Source of the DNA: Vibrio kanaloae
GTDB taxonomy: Bacteria > Pseudomonadota > Gammaproteobacteria > Enterobacterales > Vibrionaceae
Assembly: GCF_024347535.1 (NCBI RefSeq)
Contig: NZ_AP025498.1
Location: forward strand, 868,001-932,000
Length of the DNA: 64,000 bases
Direction: 5' to 3'
Shown: one piece after another, positions 9,723 through 19,024 of the stretch
How the letters are laid out: each line of letters begins with the position of its first letter
How positions within the stretch are numbered: position 1 is the stretch's first letter
The notes under the pieces: generated by a model
Told to the model about the DNA's origin: nothing
The model's input: only the letters and a program-made list of their open reading frames with translations
Database searches by the model: none
Translations under genes and position numbers: made by a program

Positions 9723-9935
9723 ATGTATTACAAAACTCTAGCAAAACTAGCTGAACTAAAAATGAAGTTCGAAGATGATATTCGCGGAGTTACTGCCGTG
9801 GAGTATGCAATTATTGCGGTTGTAATGTCAGCTCTAGTACTTGCCGCGTTTCAAACCGATGCACTTAAAAATGCTATCACTGGTGCGTTAACTAAGGTGA
9901 CAACCAACTTGACCACTGCTACTACAGGCAAATAA
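9723..9935 (+). CDS. flp: Flp type IVb major pilin
   Basis: A 70-residue prepilin, structural subunit of the Tad/Flp pilus. It has a leader of about 22 residues ending at DDIRG, then VTAVEYAIIAVVMSALVLAA: cleavage after Gly, with Glu at +5 and Tyr at +6, the Flp signature. The C-terminal half is short and Thr-rich. TAGGATTATT precedes the ATG. It is the first gene of the pilus operon, and a stable hairpin directly after the stop may limit read-through so that pilin exceeds the machinery proteins. Confidence 0.95.
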   Translation: MYYKTLAKLAELKMKFEDDIRGVTAVEYAIIAVVMSALVLAAFQTDALKNAITGALTKVTTNLTTATTGK

Positions 9936-9959
9936 TTAGCCACTAAAAATCATATATTA

Positions 9960-9981
9960 AGGGGCTTAGGCCCCTATTTTA
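9960..9981 (+). terminator. Attenuator-like hairpin after flp
   Basis: GGGGC (9961-9965), loop TTAG, GCCCC (9970-9974), then TATTTTA. It is short and GC-rich with an imperfect T-tract, so a partial terminator between flp and rcpC is likely. Confidence 0.65.
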
Positions 9982-9989
9982 GGCTTAAT

Positions 9990-10766
9990 ATGAACAGAAT
10001 TATCATTCTCCTTCTTATTGCTGTTTCTATTTTCTCTACATTGATTTATATCAATGTTAACTATATTTTAGTAGATGAAGAACCGCAGGAAGTACAGCAA
10101 AAAGAAGAACCTAAGGCCAGTGTTTTAGTCACTCAGAAAGCGATTAAACGTTCCCAACCGTTAACACCTAATTTCTATGACAAGAAATTTGTCCATATAT
10201 CTGACTTAGATGGTTCCTACTATACGTTAGAAGACGATCTTATTGTTGAACCTGGCGCTCTATTTAAAGAAGACATCGCCGAAGGCACATACTTAACACA
10301 AGATATGATCTCCAACCCTGGAGACCGCGATTATATGTATTTGTCACTAAATGACGGTGAATTACCTTATTTTTATGAAGTAACCGGTATTGGAGTGGTA
10401 CAAACCGCAACGCTTACCCCTGGTGACAAAGTGAGCTTCGTTTCCACAACTTCTTCAAAATCAAACCTCGTTGAGAATGGATATGGTGATATCGGTGATC
10501 TCGTTAGCCGAGTGATTATTAGTGGAGCTCGCGTGCTGCATGTAATAAAAGGCAGTGAAGAAACTGACTCTGAAGATGCCGAAGATAAAAAATACAGTTT
10601 AGTTATTGCATTAAATATGCGCAGTGTTTTGAAACTCGAAATGGCTCAAAAAATCGGTGATGTGAATATCATTCCATCAGAAATCGAGAATCGCTATTTA
10701 TCTATTCGCAGCAGTGACCTTTTAGAAACTCAGTTCGGTGTTAGAGAATTACGTGGTAAGGAATAA
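9990..10766 (+). CDS. rcpC: Tad pilus assembly protein RcpC/CpaB
   Basis: A 258-residue periplasmic protein anchored by an N-terminal hydrophobic segment (IIILLLIAVSIFSTLIYI). After it comes an SAF-type domain (ASVLVTQKAIKRSQPLTPNF ... EPGALFKEDIAEGTYLTQDM) and an RcpC/CpaB domain (LTPGDKVSFVSTT). Known role: works with the secretin RcpA in the outer part of the Tad machine. One base separates its stop from the rcpA start. The assignment rests on domain pattern and fixed gene order. Confidence 0.9.
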   Translation: MNRIIILLLIAVSIFSTLIYINVNYILVDEEPQEVQQKEEPKASVLVTQKAIKRSQPLTPNFYDKKFVHISDLDGSYYTLEDDLIVEPGALFKEDIAEGTYLTQDMISNPGDRDYMYLSLNDGELPYFYEVTGIGVVQTATLTPGDKVSFVSTTSSKSNLVENGYGDIGDLVSRVIISGARVLHVIKGSEETDSEDAEDKKYSLVIALNMRSVLKLEMAQKIGDVNIIPSEIENRYLSIRSSDLLETQFGVRELRGKE

Positions 10767-10767
10767 C

Positions 10768-12093
10768 ATGACTTTAAAGAACAAAAATATAGCCTTGCTA
10801 TTGTGCGGGATTCTTTCATGCCCATTACTCGCATCAGAATTAATGAACTTGGATCAAGGCGCTGCGAAAACGATTAATTTGAAGCGACAGATATCAACAG
10901 TATTTGTTGCGAATCAACAAATAGCTGATTACAAAATTATCGATGAAAATAAGGTTGTGGTTTACGGTGTTGGCCAGGGCACTACTTCAGTGATTGTTTA
11001 TGATCGAGGTGGAAACGAAATTTACAATGCTGAATTGGTGGTTAACCAAAGTTTAAGGTTGCTGAAGCAAACGCTCATTGCTCGATTCCCTGATGAAAGC
11101 GTTGTGGTTTCCAATGTCGGTGATCAAGTGGTCTTAGACGGTATAGTTGGTAGCGAAGAGATCAAACAAAAGATTAATCGACTTGTCGGGGAAATGCTGA
11201 AGAAAGATCGTCGCCGTGCAGCTTATGAATTAAAGGATGCAGACGGTGAAGCTGTAGACGAGCTAGAGTACACGGCAAAGTACAATTACGACCAGGTAAT
11301 TAATAACTTAAAAGTTCTCACCACTGAACAAATTAACGTTAAGCTGACGGTTGCTGAAGTCTCGAGTTCTTTTCTTACTGAGCTAGGTGTTACCTATAGT
11401 GATAGTGGTGAGCCGGGTACTTTTGTTAATAAGCTCCTTGATTTTACGGCTCAAGATATCGTTTCTGTTATCTCCGCAAGTGGTGATGACAAAATTGGTC
11501 GCGTATTGGCAGAACCAAACCTATCTGTTATTTCGGGCGAACAAGCCAGTTTTCTCGCGGGTGGTGAGATCCCAATTGCGGTGCGAGACGAAGACGGTAT
11601 TACTATTTCTTATAAAGAGTACGGCGTCAAATTAGCTATGGTTGCTAAGGTTACTGACACGGAAAATATCCGCTTAACCTTGATCCCTGAAGTCAGTTCT
11701 ATTGATGAATCGAACAAAACTACGACAGGTCTAATTTCTGTGCCTTCTTTGCGCACTCGACGAGCTCAAACGACGGTTCATTTAAAAGACGGTCAAAGCT
11801 TTGTCTTGGCAGGGCTATTGACGTCAGAAGAGCGAGAGTCGTTAACCAAGATACCAATTCTGGGGGATATCCCAATTCTTGGGGCTCTATTTAGCCACAC
11901 TTCCACGAACCGCTCTAAAACAGAGCTGATCATTGTTGCGACTGTCAATCTCGTTGATCCTGTAGAGCAAGAACAAGTTAAGTTACCAAGCTTTAGACGT
12001 ACCAGTGATCTCGAACGATTGCTAAGAATAGACCTCTCAGATCTCGATGAGCCTGAGTTGGAAGATACAATTAACCAAGGAGGGTTCAATTAA
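10768..12093 (+). CDS. rcpA: Tad secretin RcpA/CpaC
   Basis: Outer-membrane secretin, 441 residues, through which the pilus exits. It has a signal peptide (LLLCGILSCPLLASE), an N-terminal pilus-assembly/BON-like region (ISTVFVANQQIADYKIID ... GQGTTSVIVYDRGG), and a C-terminal secretin domain with VPSLRTRRAQTTVHLKDGQS and the signature IPILGDIPILGALFSHTSTN. The start is placed at ATG 10768, just after the rcpC stop; an upstream in-frame start at 10738 would overlap rcpC and lacks a signal peptide at the right place. Its stop overlaps the rcpB ATG by one base. Confidence 0.94.
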   Translation: MTLKNKNIALLLCGILSCPLLASELMNLDQGAAKTINLKRQISTVFVANQQIADYKIIDENKVVVYGVGQGTTSVIVYDRGGNEIYNAELVVNQSLRLLKQTLIARFPDESVVVSNVGDQVVLDGIVGSEEIKQKINRLVGEMLKKDRRRAAYELKDADGEAVDELEYTAKYNYDQVINNLKVLTTEQINVKLTVAEVSSSFLTELGVTYSDSGEPGTFVNKLLDFTAQDIVSVISASGDDKIGRVLAEPNLSVISGEQASFLAGGEIPIAVRDEDGITISYKEYGVKLAMVAKVTDTENIRLTLIPEVSSIDESNKTTTGLISVPSLRTRRAQTTVHLKDGQSFVLAGLLTSEERESLTKIPILGDIPILGALFSHTSTNRSKTELIIVATVNLVDPVEQEQVKLPSFRRTSDLERLLRIDLSDLDEPELEDTINQGGFN

Positions 12094-12554
12094 TGAGATG
12101 GATCGTTATTACTTTAATAGCTTTATTCACTTCTGCGTGTACTCATCTGGATAGTACGAACTCTAGTGTTATTGAACAACTAGAGGAACGCTTTGAATTT
12201 GACATGACGACTGATGAAGATTCGATGCCTCGTTCTGTGGCTTTTATTCGAGATCTCAACGTAAGAGAGCCGAAGGCGACGTTTTTGGTTAGATATAAGC
12301 CTAATGCGAGTGAGTTTGTCGCGAAGTTAAGCGATCGATTTAAGTCAGAGTCCATCTCGAAAGACAGATATAAAGTCGAGCTTGCCGATCATGACCAAGA
12401 AAAAAACATCCTAATCATAGGTCGATATGTCCGAATTAAAAGCAGTGACTGTGGCGTGATGGTGTTCTCTAAAAGGGAGGATTATCAATTTGGCTGTAGT
12501 GTCGAACACAATCGTAATATTAGCTTGGTCAATCCAATTAAGAAGGCGAAATAG
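12093..12554 (+). CDS. rcpB: Pilus-locus lipoprotein (RcpB position)
   Basis: A 153-residue predicted lipoprotein: MRWIVITLIALFTSAC, with a lipobox ending at Cys16. The mature part has no motif I can name; SDCGVMVFSKREDYQFGCS carries two further cysteines. Its place between rcpA and tadZ, plus lipidation, fit RcpB/CpaD-type outer-membrane partners of the secretin. The symbol is assigned mainly by synteny, since this protein is poorly conserved between Tad loci. It starts on the last base of the rcpA stop (TAATG). Confidence 0.75.
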   Translation: MRWIVITLIALFTSACTHLDSTNSSVIEQLEERFEFDMTTDEDSMPRSVAFIRDLNVREPKATFLVRYKPNASEFVAKLSDRFKSESISKDRYKVELADHDQEKNILIIGRYVRIKSSDCGVMVFSKREDYQFGCSVEHNRNISLVNPIKKAK

Positions 12555-12556
12555 CA

Positions 12557-13750
12557 ATGGACTTGGATATCTTGTTTCGTAATTCGTCTTCGAAAATGAA
12601 GTCGACAGTTGAGGCTACCGATCTCATTGTTTCAGACGATAGCGCCTTAACTGAATCGATTAATGATCTATACGCGATTGAAGGCTTTCCTAAACCACTT
12701 GAAGTGACTGATATTGATTTAGATGGTGTTTGGAATCAGTCAAACATTAAGCTCAATCATGTTGTACTTGATCTTCGCAGCGCATCCAACGTTATTGAGC
12801 AAGTGTCCGAGATTTCGATTCGCTTAGATGTGGACATATCTTTGCTTGTTCTCTGCGATGTCGACTCTATAAAACTGCGTAACCAAGTCCATTCTCTGGG
12901 TGCTACTTATGTCTTGTGGGACTCTGAACTTGATGCGTTACTCGCGGCATTAAAAGCGACACAAGAAGGTGAAAGCACCGTTAAAAAAACGCGAGTAGCT
13001 AAACGTATATTAGTGTTAGGAACCAAAGGCGGCATTGGAGTATCTTGCGTAAGTTCTGTTTTAGCACATTCTTTAGCAGAGCAAGCAAATCTAAAGACAC
13101 TCTTGGTGGATCATGATTCAGGAGCGCTAAACAGCGACATATATATTGGTGTAAAAGGCTTGAAAGCTAAGCACAATAGTATTGATTTAAATCAGATCGA
13201 TATCGACAGTGCGATAGCGAAAACCTATGTGCATGGCGTTAAAGAGAAACTTGATTATTTGGTTCTAGAGAAGAATGTTGCCTGTCTTTCTGATCACGCC
13301 TCTACGTTGTACAACCTTTCGAGTCAACTTATTGATCAGTATAACTTTATTATCGATTCAGCGCCGCTGTCTTGCTACGAGGAGATGCACGATCAGGAGT
13401 TATCTGATAAGTATCATCGCATCTTTATTGTTTGCGAACCTTCGGTCTCTTCCTTGCGTTCATACAACTCGTTGAAGAAGAAGATCGGTAAGTCGGAACA
13501 CCAGGTTATTTTCAACCTGAATAGACCAGCGAAAGACTTCATGGTGACGCTCGCGAGTGCGAAAGAGAGGATTAAAGCTAAAGATAGCATTGATTTTATG
13601 TACGAACCGTCACTTGAAAAAATAGTGGTGCAGCAGGGTATCAATGAGCTGCTTAAATCTAAGTCCTCGACTGCCGTTCTGAGTATGGTTGCCACGTTAA
13701 CAGGCAAGAAAATTAAAACCAAATCACGTTTCAGTTTGTTTAGAAAATGA
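12557..13750 (+). CDS. tadZ: TadZ/CpaE atypical MinD-like ATPase
   Basis: A 397-residue cytoplasmic localisation factor of Tad pili. Residues ~1-140 form a receiver-like N-terminal domain (VVLDLRSASNVIEQ, ISLLVLCDVDSIKLRNQVH). The MinD/ParA-like domain has a deviant Walker A, GTKGGIGVS (around 155-163): the signature first lysine (K157) is kept, but the usual P-loop lysine is V162. Loss of standard P-loop residues is known for TadZ, which is described as an atypical ATPase. FIIDSAPLSCYEEM is the Walker B-like region. Overlaps tadA by 4 bases. Confidence 0.9.
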   Translation: MDLDILFRNSSSKMKSTVEATDLIVSDDSALTESINDLYAIEGFPKPLEVTDIDLDGVWNQSNIKLNHVVLDLRSASNVIEQVSEISIRLDVDISLLVLCDVDSIKLRNQVHSLGATYVLWDSELDALLAALKATQEGESTVKKTRVAKRILVLGTKGGIGVSCVSSVLAHSLAEQANLKTLLVDHDSGALNSDIYIGVKGLKAKHNSIDLNQIDIDSAIAKTYVHGVKEKLDYLVLEKNVACLSDHASTLYNLSSQLIDQYNFIIDSAPLSCYEEMHDQELSDKYHRIFIVCEPSVSSLRSYNSLKKKIGKSEHQVIFNLNRPAKDFMVTLASAKERIKAKDSIDFMYEPSLEKIVVQQGINELLKSKSSTAVLSMVATLTGKKIKTKSRFSLFRK

Positions 13751-15012
13751 ATCAATTAAAAGAAATTTACATCCAGCTTCGAGATGAAATCTTCGATGCT
13801 TTGGACGCCGCGACGCTTGTTGAAATCAGTAATCAAGAGCTAGAAGAACAGCTTAAAGATTCAGTCAATATATTGATCGACAAAAAGCAATTGCAAGTCA
13901 GTTCTCTTAAGCGCGTTGACCTAGTTAAAGCATTACTCGATGAGTTGAAAGGTCTTGGTCCGCTGCAAGCTTTGGTCGATAACGATGACATATCGGACAT
14001 CATGATCAACGGACCTTCTGATATCTTCATTGAAATCAATGGCAAAGTTGAACAGTCTCCGATTCAATTTGTTAACGAGAAACAGCTTAACACTATTGCT
14101 AAGCGAATCGCTTCAAATGTAGGTCGTCGTATCGATGAATCTAAGCCGCTTTGTGATGCTCGCTTGATGGACGGCAGTCGTGTCAACATCGTGATACCTC
14201 CACTTGCAATCGATGGTACTTCTATCTCTATTCGTAAGTTCAAAGAGCAGAAAATTAAGCTTGAGAACCTCGCAGAGTTTGGTGCTATGTCTGTTGAGAT
14301 GGCTAAGCTTTTGTCCATTGCGAGCCACTGTAAATGCAACATATTGATCTCTGGTGGTACGGGTTCAGGCAAAACAACGCTACTCAATGCGCTGTCTGGG
14401 TTTATTGGTGAAACGGAACGTATTGTTACTATTGAGGATGCCGCTGAGCTACAGCTTCAAAAGCCTCACATCGTAAGGCTGGAAACGCGACAAGCAAGCG
14501 TAGAAGGGACAGGAGAAATCACCGCTCGAGATCTTGTGATTAACGCCCTTCGTATGCGTCCTGACAGAATCATTGTGGGTGAGTGTCGTGGTGGAGAAGC
14601 CTTTGAGATGCTTCAAGCAATGAACACTGGTCACGATGGCTCGATGTCAACATTACACGCCAATACACCGAGAGATGCTATTGCTCGTACAGAGAGTATG
14701 GTGATGATGGCTACCGCCAGCCTGCCAATATCTGCGATACGTAGAACTATCGTCAGCGCAGTCGACCTTATCGTTCAGGTAAAGCGTCTCCATGATGGCA
14801 GCCGTAAGGTGATGTATATCTCTGAAATTATTGGTATGGAAGGGGATAGCGTGGTGATGGAGGATATTTTTCGTTACGAAGCTACTTCAAATTTCAAAGA
14901 TGGGAAAATGGAAGGCGAGTTCCGAACTCCGGGCTTATCCACTCGTTCTGTAATCTATGAACGCGCAAAGTTCTTTGGCTTAGAGCAAGCGGTAAGGGAG
15001 ATATTTACATGA
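13747..15012 (+). CDS. tadA: Tad pilus assembly ATPase TadA/CpaF
   Basis: Hexameric type II/IV secretion ATPase that powers pilus extension (and retraction in some Tad systems). 421 residues. Walker A is GGTGSGKTT at residues 203-211, followed by the Asp box ([14 protein letters not shown]), Walker B ([20 protein letters not shown]) and the His box ([11 protein letters not shown]). The N-terminal domain contains [20 protein letters not shown], typical of CpaF. All catalytic motifs look intact. It overlaps both neighbours by 4 bases, so translation is coupled. Confidence 0.97.
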   Translation: MNQLKEIYIQLRDEIFDALDAATLVEISNQELEEQLKDSVNILIDKKQLQVSSLKRVDLVKALLDELKGLGPLQALVDNDDISDIMINGPSDIFIEINGKVEQSPIQFVNEKQLNTIAKRIASNVGRRIDESKPLCDARLMDGSRVNIVIPPLAIDGTSISIRKFKEQKIKLENLAEFGAMSVEMAKLLSIASHCKCNILISGGTGSGKTTLLNALSGFIGETERIVTIEDAAELQLQKPHIVRLETRQASVEGTGEITARDLVINALRMRPDRIIVGECRGGEAFEMLQAMNTGHDGSMSTLHANTPRDAIARTESMVMMATASLPISAIRRTIVSAVDLIVQVKRLHDGSRKVMYISEIIGMEGDSVVMEDIFRYEATSNFKDGKMEGEFRTPGLSTRSVIYERAKFFGLEQAVREIFT

Positions 15013-15923
15013 TCTTAATACTGATTGCGTCATGGAGTGCTTTGTTACTCTACTTTCTTATCAATCGCTCTCGCCAAGACAAGAAATTGAGTAGTTTGAT
15101 TGAAATGGAGGCTGAATTTGAAGGGGTAAAAGGGGTTCGGTCAGTTATCGACTCACAACAGTTTGAAGAAAGCTATAAGGCCAGGCTTAGGAAAAGTTAC
15201 AAGAAGACAATCAAGGTCTTCCAGCCCAACATGTCTTTAAAACTGATTCTATTTGTTAGTGTATCTGCTTCAGCGGTTTATGCCATCAATGAGTTTTTCT
15301 TGCGTCAGGATTACCTAGTTTGCCTGATTATTGTTGAGCCTATTTTGTTCTTCGTTTTTTACAATAAGCTAAAGCAACGGCAGATGGACCGTTTTAAAAC
15401 TAACTTTCCAGATGCGTTGAATATCTTGAGTGGAGCGATATCTTCAGGTCAAAGTATCATTCATGCGTTCGAGTATGTAGGTAAGCAACTTGATAATGAA
15501 GTGGGCGAGGAGTTTAAGTTCATGGCTGAGCGTTTGCTGATTGGCGAAGACCCTGATGATGTTCTTGAGCGTAGTAGCAATACATTCCCTTACTTAGAGT
15601 ACTTTTTCTTTGCCTCCACGATAAGAATCAACTTAGCTCGAGGTGGTCAGCTCAAAGATGTGATCAACAAAATTAACCGCCTTATGTTCGATTCTAGGGC
15701 GGTTGAGAAAAAGAAAAATGCGCTGACCTCAGAAGCTCGTGCATCTGCCAAAATTATCGCTTGTTTACCCGTAATTTTTTTGATCATTTTGAAGTTTACA
15801 AGTCCTGAAAACTACAGCTTCGTGATGTTTGAAGAAGCGGGGCAACCCATTTTTTATTACGTTCTAGTAAGTGAGTTGTTAGGCTTCTTTTGCATTTGGC
15901 TGATTCTGCGAGGTGTAAATTAA
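15009..15923 (+). CDS. tadB: Tad inner-membrane platform protein TadB
   Basis: A 304-residue T2SSF-type membrane protein. It has an N-terminal helix (LILIASWSALLLYFLI), a central pair (LILFVSVSASAVYAINEFFL, YLVCLIIVEPILFFVFY), the cytoplasmic T2SSF core (FPDALNILSGAISSGQSIIH ... LARGGQLKDVINKINRLM), and two C-terminal helices. It forms the platform on which TadA acts, together with TadC. Stop and tadC start share one base (TAATG). Confidence 0.92.
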   Translation: MILILIASWSALLLYFLINRSRQDKKLSSLIEMEAEFEGVKGVRSVIDSQQFEESYKARLRKSYKKTIKVFQPNMSLKLILFVSVSASAVYAINEFFLRQDYLVCLIIVEPILFFVFYNKLKQRQMDRFKTNFPDALNILSGAISSGQSIIHAFEYVGKQLDNEVGEEFKFMAERLLIGEDPDDVLERSSNTFPYLEYFFFASTIRINLARGGQLKDVINKINRLMFDSRAVEKKKNALTSEARASAKIIACLPVIFLIILKFTSPENYSFVMFEEAGQPIFYYVLVSELLGFFCIWLILRGVN

Positions 15924-16789
15924 TGGGATTTGAAACGGTTTTAGTTTGGGGTGTGATATTTATTATATCGATGGTTCTAGCAACCTATTGCTTACGTATT
16001 TGGGATAATACGAGAGCAAATATAGAAACTCGTAAAATAATTGGTTCAACACGCGAAGAGAAAAAAAGAACGGATCTATTCAAGGTTGTTTTGTCTCGGA
16101 TTAGTTTCAATAAATACGAAACAAAACGAAAGTTAGTCGCAGCAGGCTTTTACAGTGATTTCCTTGCAGATGCCTATTATCTATTAAAAATAATTCCTTT
16201 TGGTGTTTGCTTAGTATTAATCGGTTTTGACTTTTATAACGGAGAAACCGAGGTGATTTTCGCTCTGTTATATCTACTAGGGGCTTTATTGGCGTTTATC
16301 ATTGCACCGGATTCCTATGTGTCAGCTCGCGGTAAAGCCAATATTAAGCACATCAGTTCAAGGTTGCCTTTTTTACTCGACCTTATGAATGTGTGTGTTC
16401 ATACCGGTATGACAATCGAGTCTAGTTTGGAGTACCTGGCAAAGGAGCTCCACTCGGTAGACAGTAATCTTGCCCATGTTGTCAGAGTCACGGTTGAACG
16501 CTCTCGCTTGGTCGGATTGGAAAAGGCATTAGAAGAATTTTACGAGCTTGTACCAACTAGCGAATCTCAAAGTTTTGTCATGACTATGGTGCAGAGCTTA
16601 CAGTTTGGCTCATCTGTTGGCCCTGTATTAGCAACGTTAGCGACCGATATTCGAGAGCTTAATATGATGGACCTAGAGGAACGGATTGGAAAGATGGGGG
16701 CAAAAATGTCTATTCCTTTGATCGCTTTTATCATGGTTCCGATTGTTGTTCTCATCGCAGCCCCAGGTATTTTAAGGATGTTGATGTGA
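15923..16789 (+). CDS. tadC: Tad inner-membrane platform protein TadC
   Basis: A 288-residue partner of TadB in the T2SSF family. Helices are at the N-terminus (VLVWGVIFIISMVLATYCL), around residues 75-120, and at the end (IPLIAFIMVPIVVLIAAPGI). The core LPFLLDLMNVCVHTGMTIES followed by SFVMTMVQSLQFGSSVGPVL is the canonical TadC segment. The ATG at 15923 is preferred over an upstream in-frame start at 15890 inside tadB. Its end overlaps the GTG start of tadD. Confidence 0.93.
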   Translation: MGFETVLVWGVIFIISMVLATYCLRIWDNTRANIETRKIIGSTREEKKRTDLFKVVLSRISFNKYETKRKLVAAGFYSDFLADAYYLLKIIPFGVCLVLIGFDFYNGETEVIFALLYLLGALLAFIIAPDSYVSARGKANIKHISSRLPFLLDLMNVCVHTGMTIESSLEYLAKELHSVDSNLAHVVRVTVERSRLVGLEKALEEFYELVPTSESQSFVMTMVQSLQFGSSVGPVLATLATDIRELNMMDLEERIGKMGAKMSIPLIAFIMVPIVVLIAAPGILRMLM

Positions 16790-17916
16790 TAAGAAAATTT
16801 GTATTAGCCATTATTGTTTTGGTTTTACTTTCAGGTTGTACAACCGTTAACAGTCAGCTTGATACCAAAGAGCAATTGCTTATTGGATCGGGCGATTCAC
16901 AAAAGCTCATTGAGTTTTATAAGTCAAATATACAATCTGACCCTGTATATAAAGTCAAACTTGTTAATTTGTATTTGGATCTTAAAGATATTAAATCGGC
17001 AGAGTTATATAGGAATACCTATAGCTCAAGCGATCTTGATGAACCGGATTATATTCTAACCAGTGCTCGAATTTACTATCAGAAAAAGAATTTCGAGCGC
17101 GCATTAGAAGAGTTAGACAAGTATAGAGATGAAGGTGGAGCAGAGTATGAGTACCAACTTCTAACAGGAAAAATACTGGCTCAGCAAAAACGATTTGCAG
17201 AAGCAATTGAGCATTTTGAGGAAAGCCGAAAACAAGGTGCTTCCGATAGAGAGGCTGGTAACAATATCGCTGTTGTCAAAATAATGCAGTCTGATTATTT
17301 AGGTGCGACGGACATTTTATATGATCTCTATCTTTCAAATCCTAATGACCAGAGAGTGAGTTCTAACTTAATCCTATCTTCGGTTAAATCTCAGCGACCG
17401 GATATAGCTCTGGAAGTTCTAAAACACTCGAATAGCGATGAGCAAGCTCATAAGCAGTTATCTGCATTAATGAGGTCAATATCTAAAAGCAAAGGGAAGA
17501 AGGCCATGACACAGTCAACGATAGAAATGGAACAACAGCTTGTTAGTGCTCAAGCTAATTCTGGGGGCTTTGTAGCACCGACATCGCGAGTCAGTAAGTT
17601 GGATACGGCCGCAGAGTTTCAAGCATCTAGACACAGTGTGGATGGTTCTGTTCTGGATCCAAGAAAGTTGAAACCCAATGCAAAACCTATTTATCGAGTG
17701 CAAGTCTTAGCGACGTATACGGCGATTCCTTCGGACTTTCTGAACTATCTAAAAACTAACTACGGCTCTGTCTATTCGTATACACATGGCTTGTGGAAGC
17801 GCTATTGCATCGGTGATTTCAATGACCTAGACGAAGCTAAGGCTTTCTTAGGTAGCATTGATATAAAAGGGGCATTTGTCGTTGATTACACCAAGAAAAG
17901 GTATGTCCGTCTATGA
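16786..17916 (+). CDS. tadD: TadD TPR lipoprotein with C-terminal SPOR-like region
   Basis: A 376-residue lipoprotein of the Tad machine. It starts at GTG 16786, giving MIRKFVLAIIVLVLLSGC with a lipobox Cys. Residues ~60-210 read as tetratricopeptide repeats (YILTSARIYYQKKNFERALE, YQLLTGKILAQQKRFAEAIE, NNIAVVKIMQSDYLGATDIL). A low-complexity linker follows, then residues ~300-376 (PIYRVQVLATYTAIPSDFLN ... DLDEAKAFLGSIDIKGAFVV) resemble a SPOR peptidoglycan-binding domain, which TadD proteins usually lack. This would tie the pilot protein to the cell wall (inference). Coupled to tadC and tadE by overlaps. Confidence 0.87.
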   Translation: MIRKFVLAIIVLVLLSGCTTVNSQLDTKEQLLIGSGDSQKLIEFYKSNIQSDPVYKVKLVNLYLDLKDIKSAELYRNTYSSSDLDEPDYILTSARIYYQKKNFERALEELDKYRDEGGAEYEYQLLTGKILAQQKRFAEAIEHFEESRKQGASDREAGNNIAVVKIMQSDYLGATDILYDLYLSNPNDQRVSSNLILSSVKSQRPDIALEVLKHSNSDEQAHKQLSALMRSISKSKGKKAMTQSTIEMEQQLVSAQANSGGFVAPTSRVSKLDTAAEFQASRHSVDGSVLDPRKLKPNAKPIYRVQVLATYTAIPSDFLNYLKTNYGSVYSYTHGLWKRYCIGDFNDLDEAKAFLGSIDIKGAFVVDYTKKRYVRL

Positions 17917-18449
17917 GGTCGTTTAAACGTAAGCAAAAGGGGTCATTAACGGTTGAAGTCGCGATGGGGATTCCGATCTTTCTGGCTATTGTCTTTGGAT
18001 GGGTTGAGATCTGTATTCTGACTTTCTCCATGAGTATGACTGACCACGCACTAACGACAGCGGTGATGCGAACTAAAAAAGCGGGTGACTCGAGCAGTAA
18101 TAACTCCATTAACTACGGCCAAATGATCAAAGACGAGTTGAACAAAGCGGGCGGCTCTTTGTGGAGCAACGTAGTCAAAGAGGGGAGTGTGATCGTCCAT
18201 GTTAACTATTTTCGAGATTACGAAGGCTTTCTGAAATGCACGGATACTTATGCTTCTGCTGATAAGTGCCCAGATAAGAAAGATGAACCGGAAGACATGG
18301 CATTGGCTGTTTACGCTTTGGAATACACCTATGATCCGATTGTCTCCATATGGTTCCCAGACATGGCTATCAAGCGGGAAATTATCACTATTCAAGAATA
18401 TGAAAGATGCTCTTTCAAAATTGGTCAGGGAGCGGGTTGTGCAAGCTAA
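17913..18449 (+). CDS. tadE: TadE-like minor pseudopilin
   Basis: A 178-residue class III-type prepilin-like protein. The leader MRSFKRKQKG is followed by SLTVEVAMGIPIFLAIVFGW, with Glu at +5 and a hydrophobic stretch, as expected for processing by TadV. The periplasmic part contains four cysteines (LKCTDTYASADKC, YERCSFKIGQGAGC) that may form disulfides. Known role: minor component needed for pilus assembly. The start overlaps the tadD stop (ATGA) and the end overlaps tadF. Confidence 0.88.
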   Translation: MRSFKRKQKGSLTVEVAMGIPIFLAIVFGWVEICILTFSMSMTDHALTTAVMRTKKAGDSSSNNSINYGQMIKDELNKAGGSLWSNVVKEGSVIVHVNYFRDYEGFLKCTDTYASADKCPDKKDEPEDMALAVYALEYTYDPIVSIWFPDMAIKREIITIQEYERCSFKIGQGAGCAS

Positions 18450-19023
18450 ACAAAAAGGTGCATTTGCAGTTGAATTGGCGATGGTATTGGTCTTTGCGTC
18501 AGGGATCTTTGTTGTCGTCGTGAACCATATGCTGGCCATCAATAAAAAAGGACAACTCGACAGAGCTTCTTATTCATTGACCACAATCTTTGCTGAACGA
18601 AAACAATTGTTTAATGCCAATTTGGATATTTGTGCGGGCGATTGTCGGAAAACAGAACACAACGCGTTTGTGATTGCTTCTGCTTCGATGAAACGAATGA
18701 TTCCAAACTTTGATAAAACCAAATTTGGGATGCGTATCGACGAGATAAGGCTTGAGGAAACCGCTTTATCTGGAGGTAAAGTGAATTACCGAAGGGTTCA
18801 AAAGACTCTGACTAAAGGGAGCATACACGGATGTGATTTTCCAGACATGAGTGATGTAACCAAAGAAAAAGCGATAGAAATACTCCCTCTGACATCACGA
18901 GGCCGCAGGTTACCTATGTATCAGGTTTCTCTCTGTTATGAAATCCCAACTAATTTGATTGGTATCGCTAACGGAGAGGTTTTTCGCCTTGTGAGTACAT
19001 CTTATTCATTTGCGAGGGTTTAA
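18439..19023 (+). CDS. tadF: TadF-like minor pseudopilin
   Basis: Second pseudopilin of the locus. I place the start at GTG 18439: AGGGAG lies six bases upstream and the product then begins MQAKQKG/AFAVELAMVLVFASGIF, a short leader with Glu at +5 that mirrors TadE's KQKG/SLTVE. ATG 18400 in the same frame gives 13 more residues but has no ribosome-binding site; either start overlaps the end of tadE. The periplasmic half has cysteines in LDICAGDCRKTE and HGCDFPD. About 194 residues. The neighbours tadE and tadG and the leader support the assignment; the start is the uncertain part. Confidence 0.82.
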   Translation: MQAKQKGAFAVELAMVLVFASGIFVVVVNHMLAINKKGQLDRASYSLTTIFAERKQLFNANLDICAGDCRKTEHNAFVIASASMKRMIPNFDKTKFGMRIDEIRLEETALSGGKVNYRRVQKTLTKGSIHGCDFPDMSDVTKEKAIEILPLTSRGRRLPMYQVSLCYEIPTNLIGIANGEVFRLVSTSYSFARV

Positions 19024-19024
19024 G

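Noticed and set aside
12557..13750. A broken tadZ because of the altered Walker A
   Set aside because: The frame is intact and deviations of this kind are known for TadZ, so it is not treated as a pseudogene.
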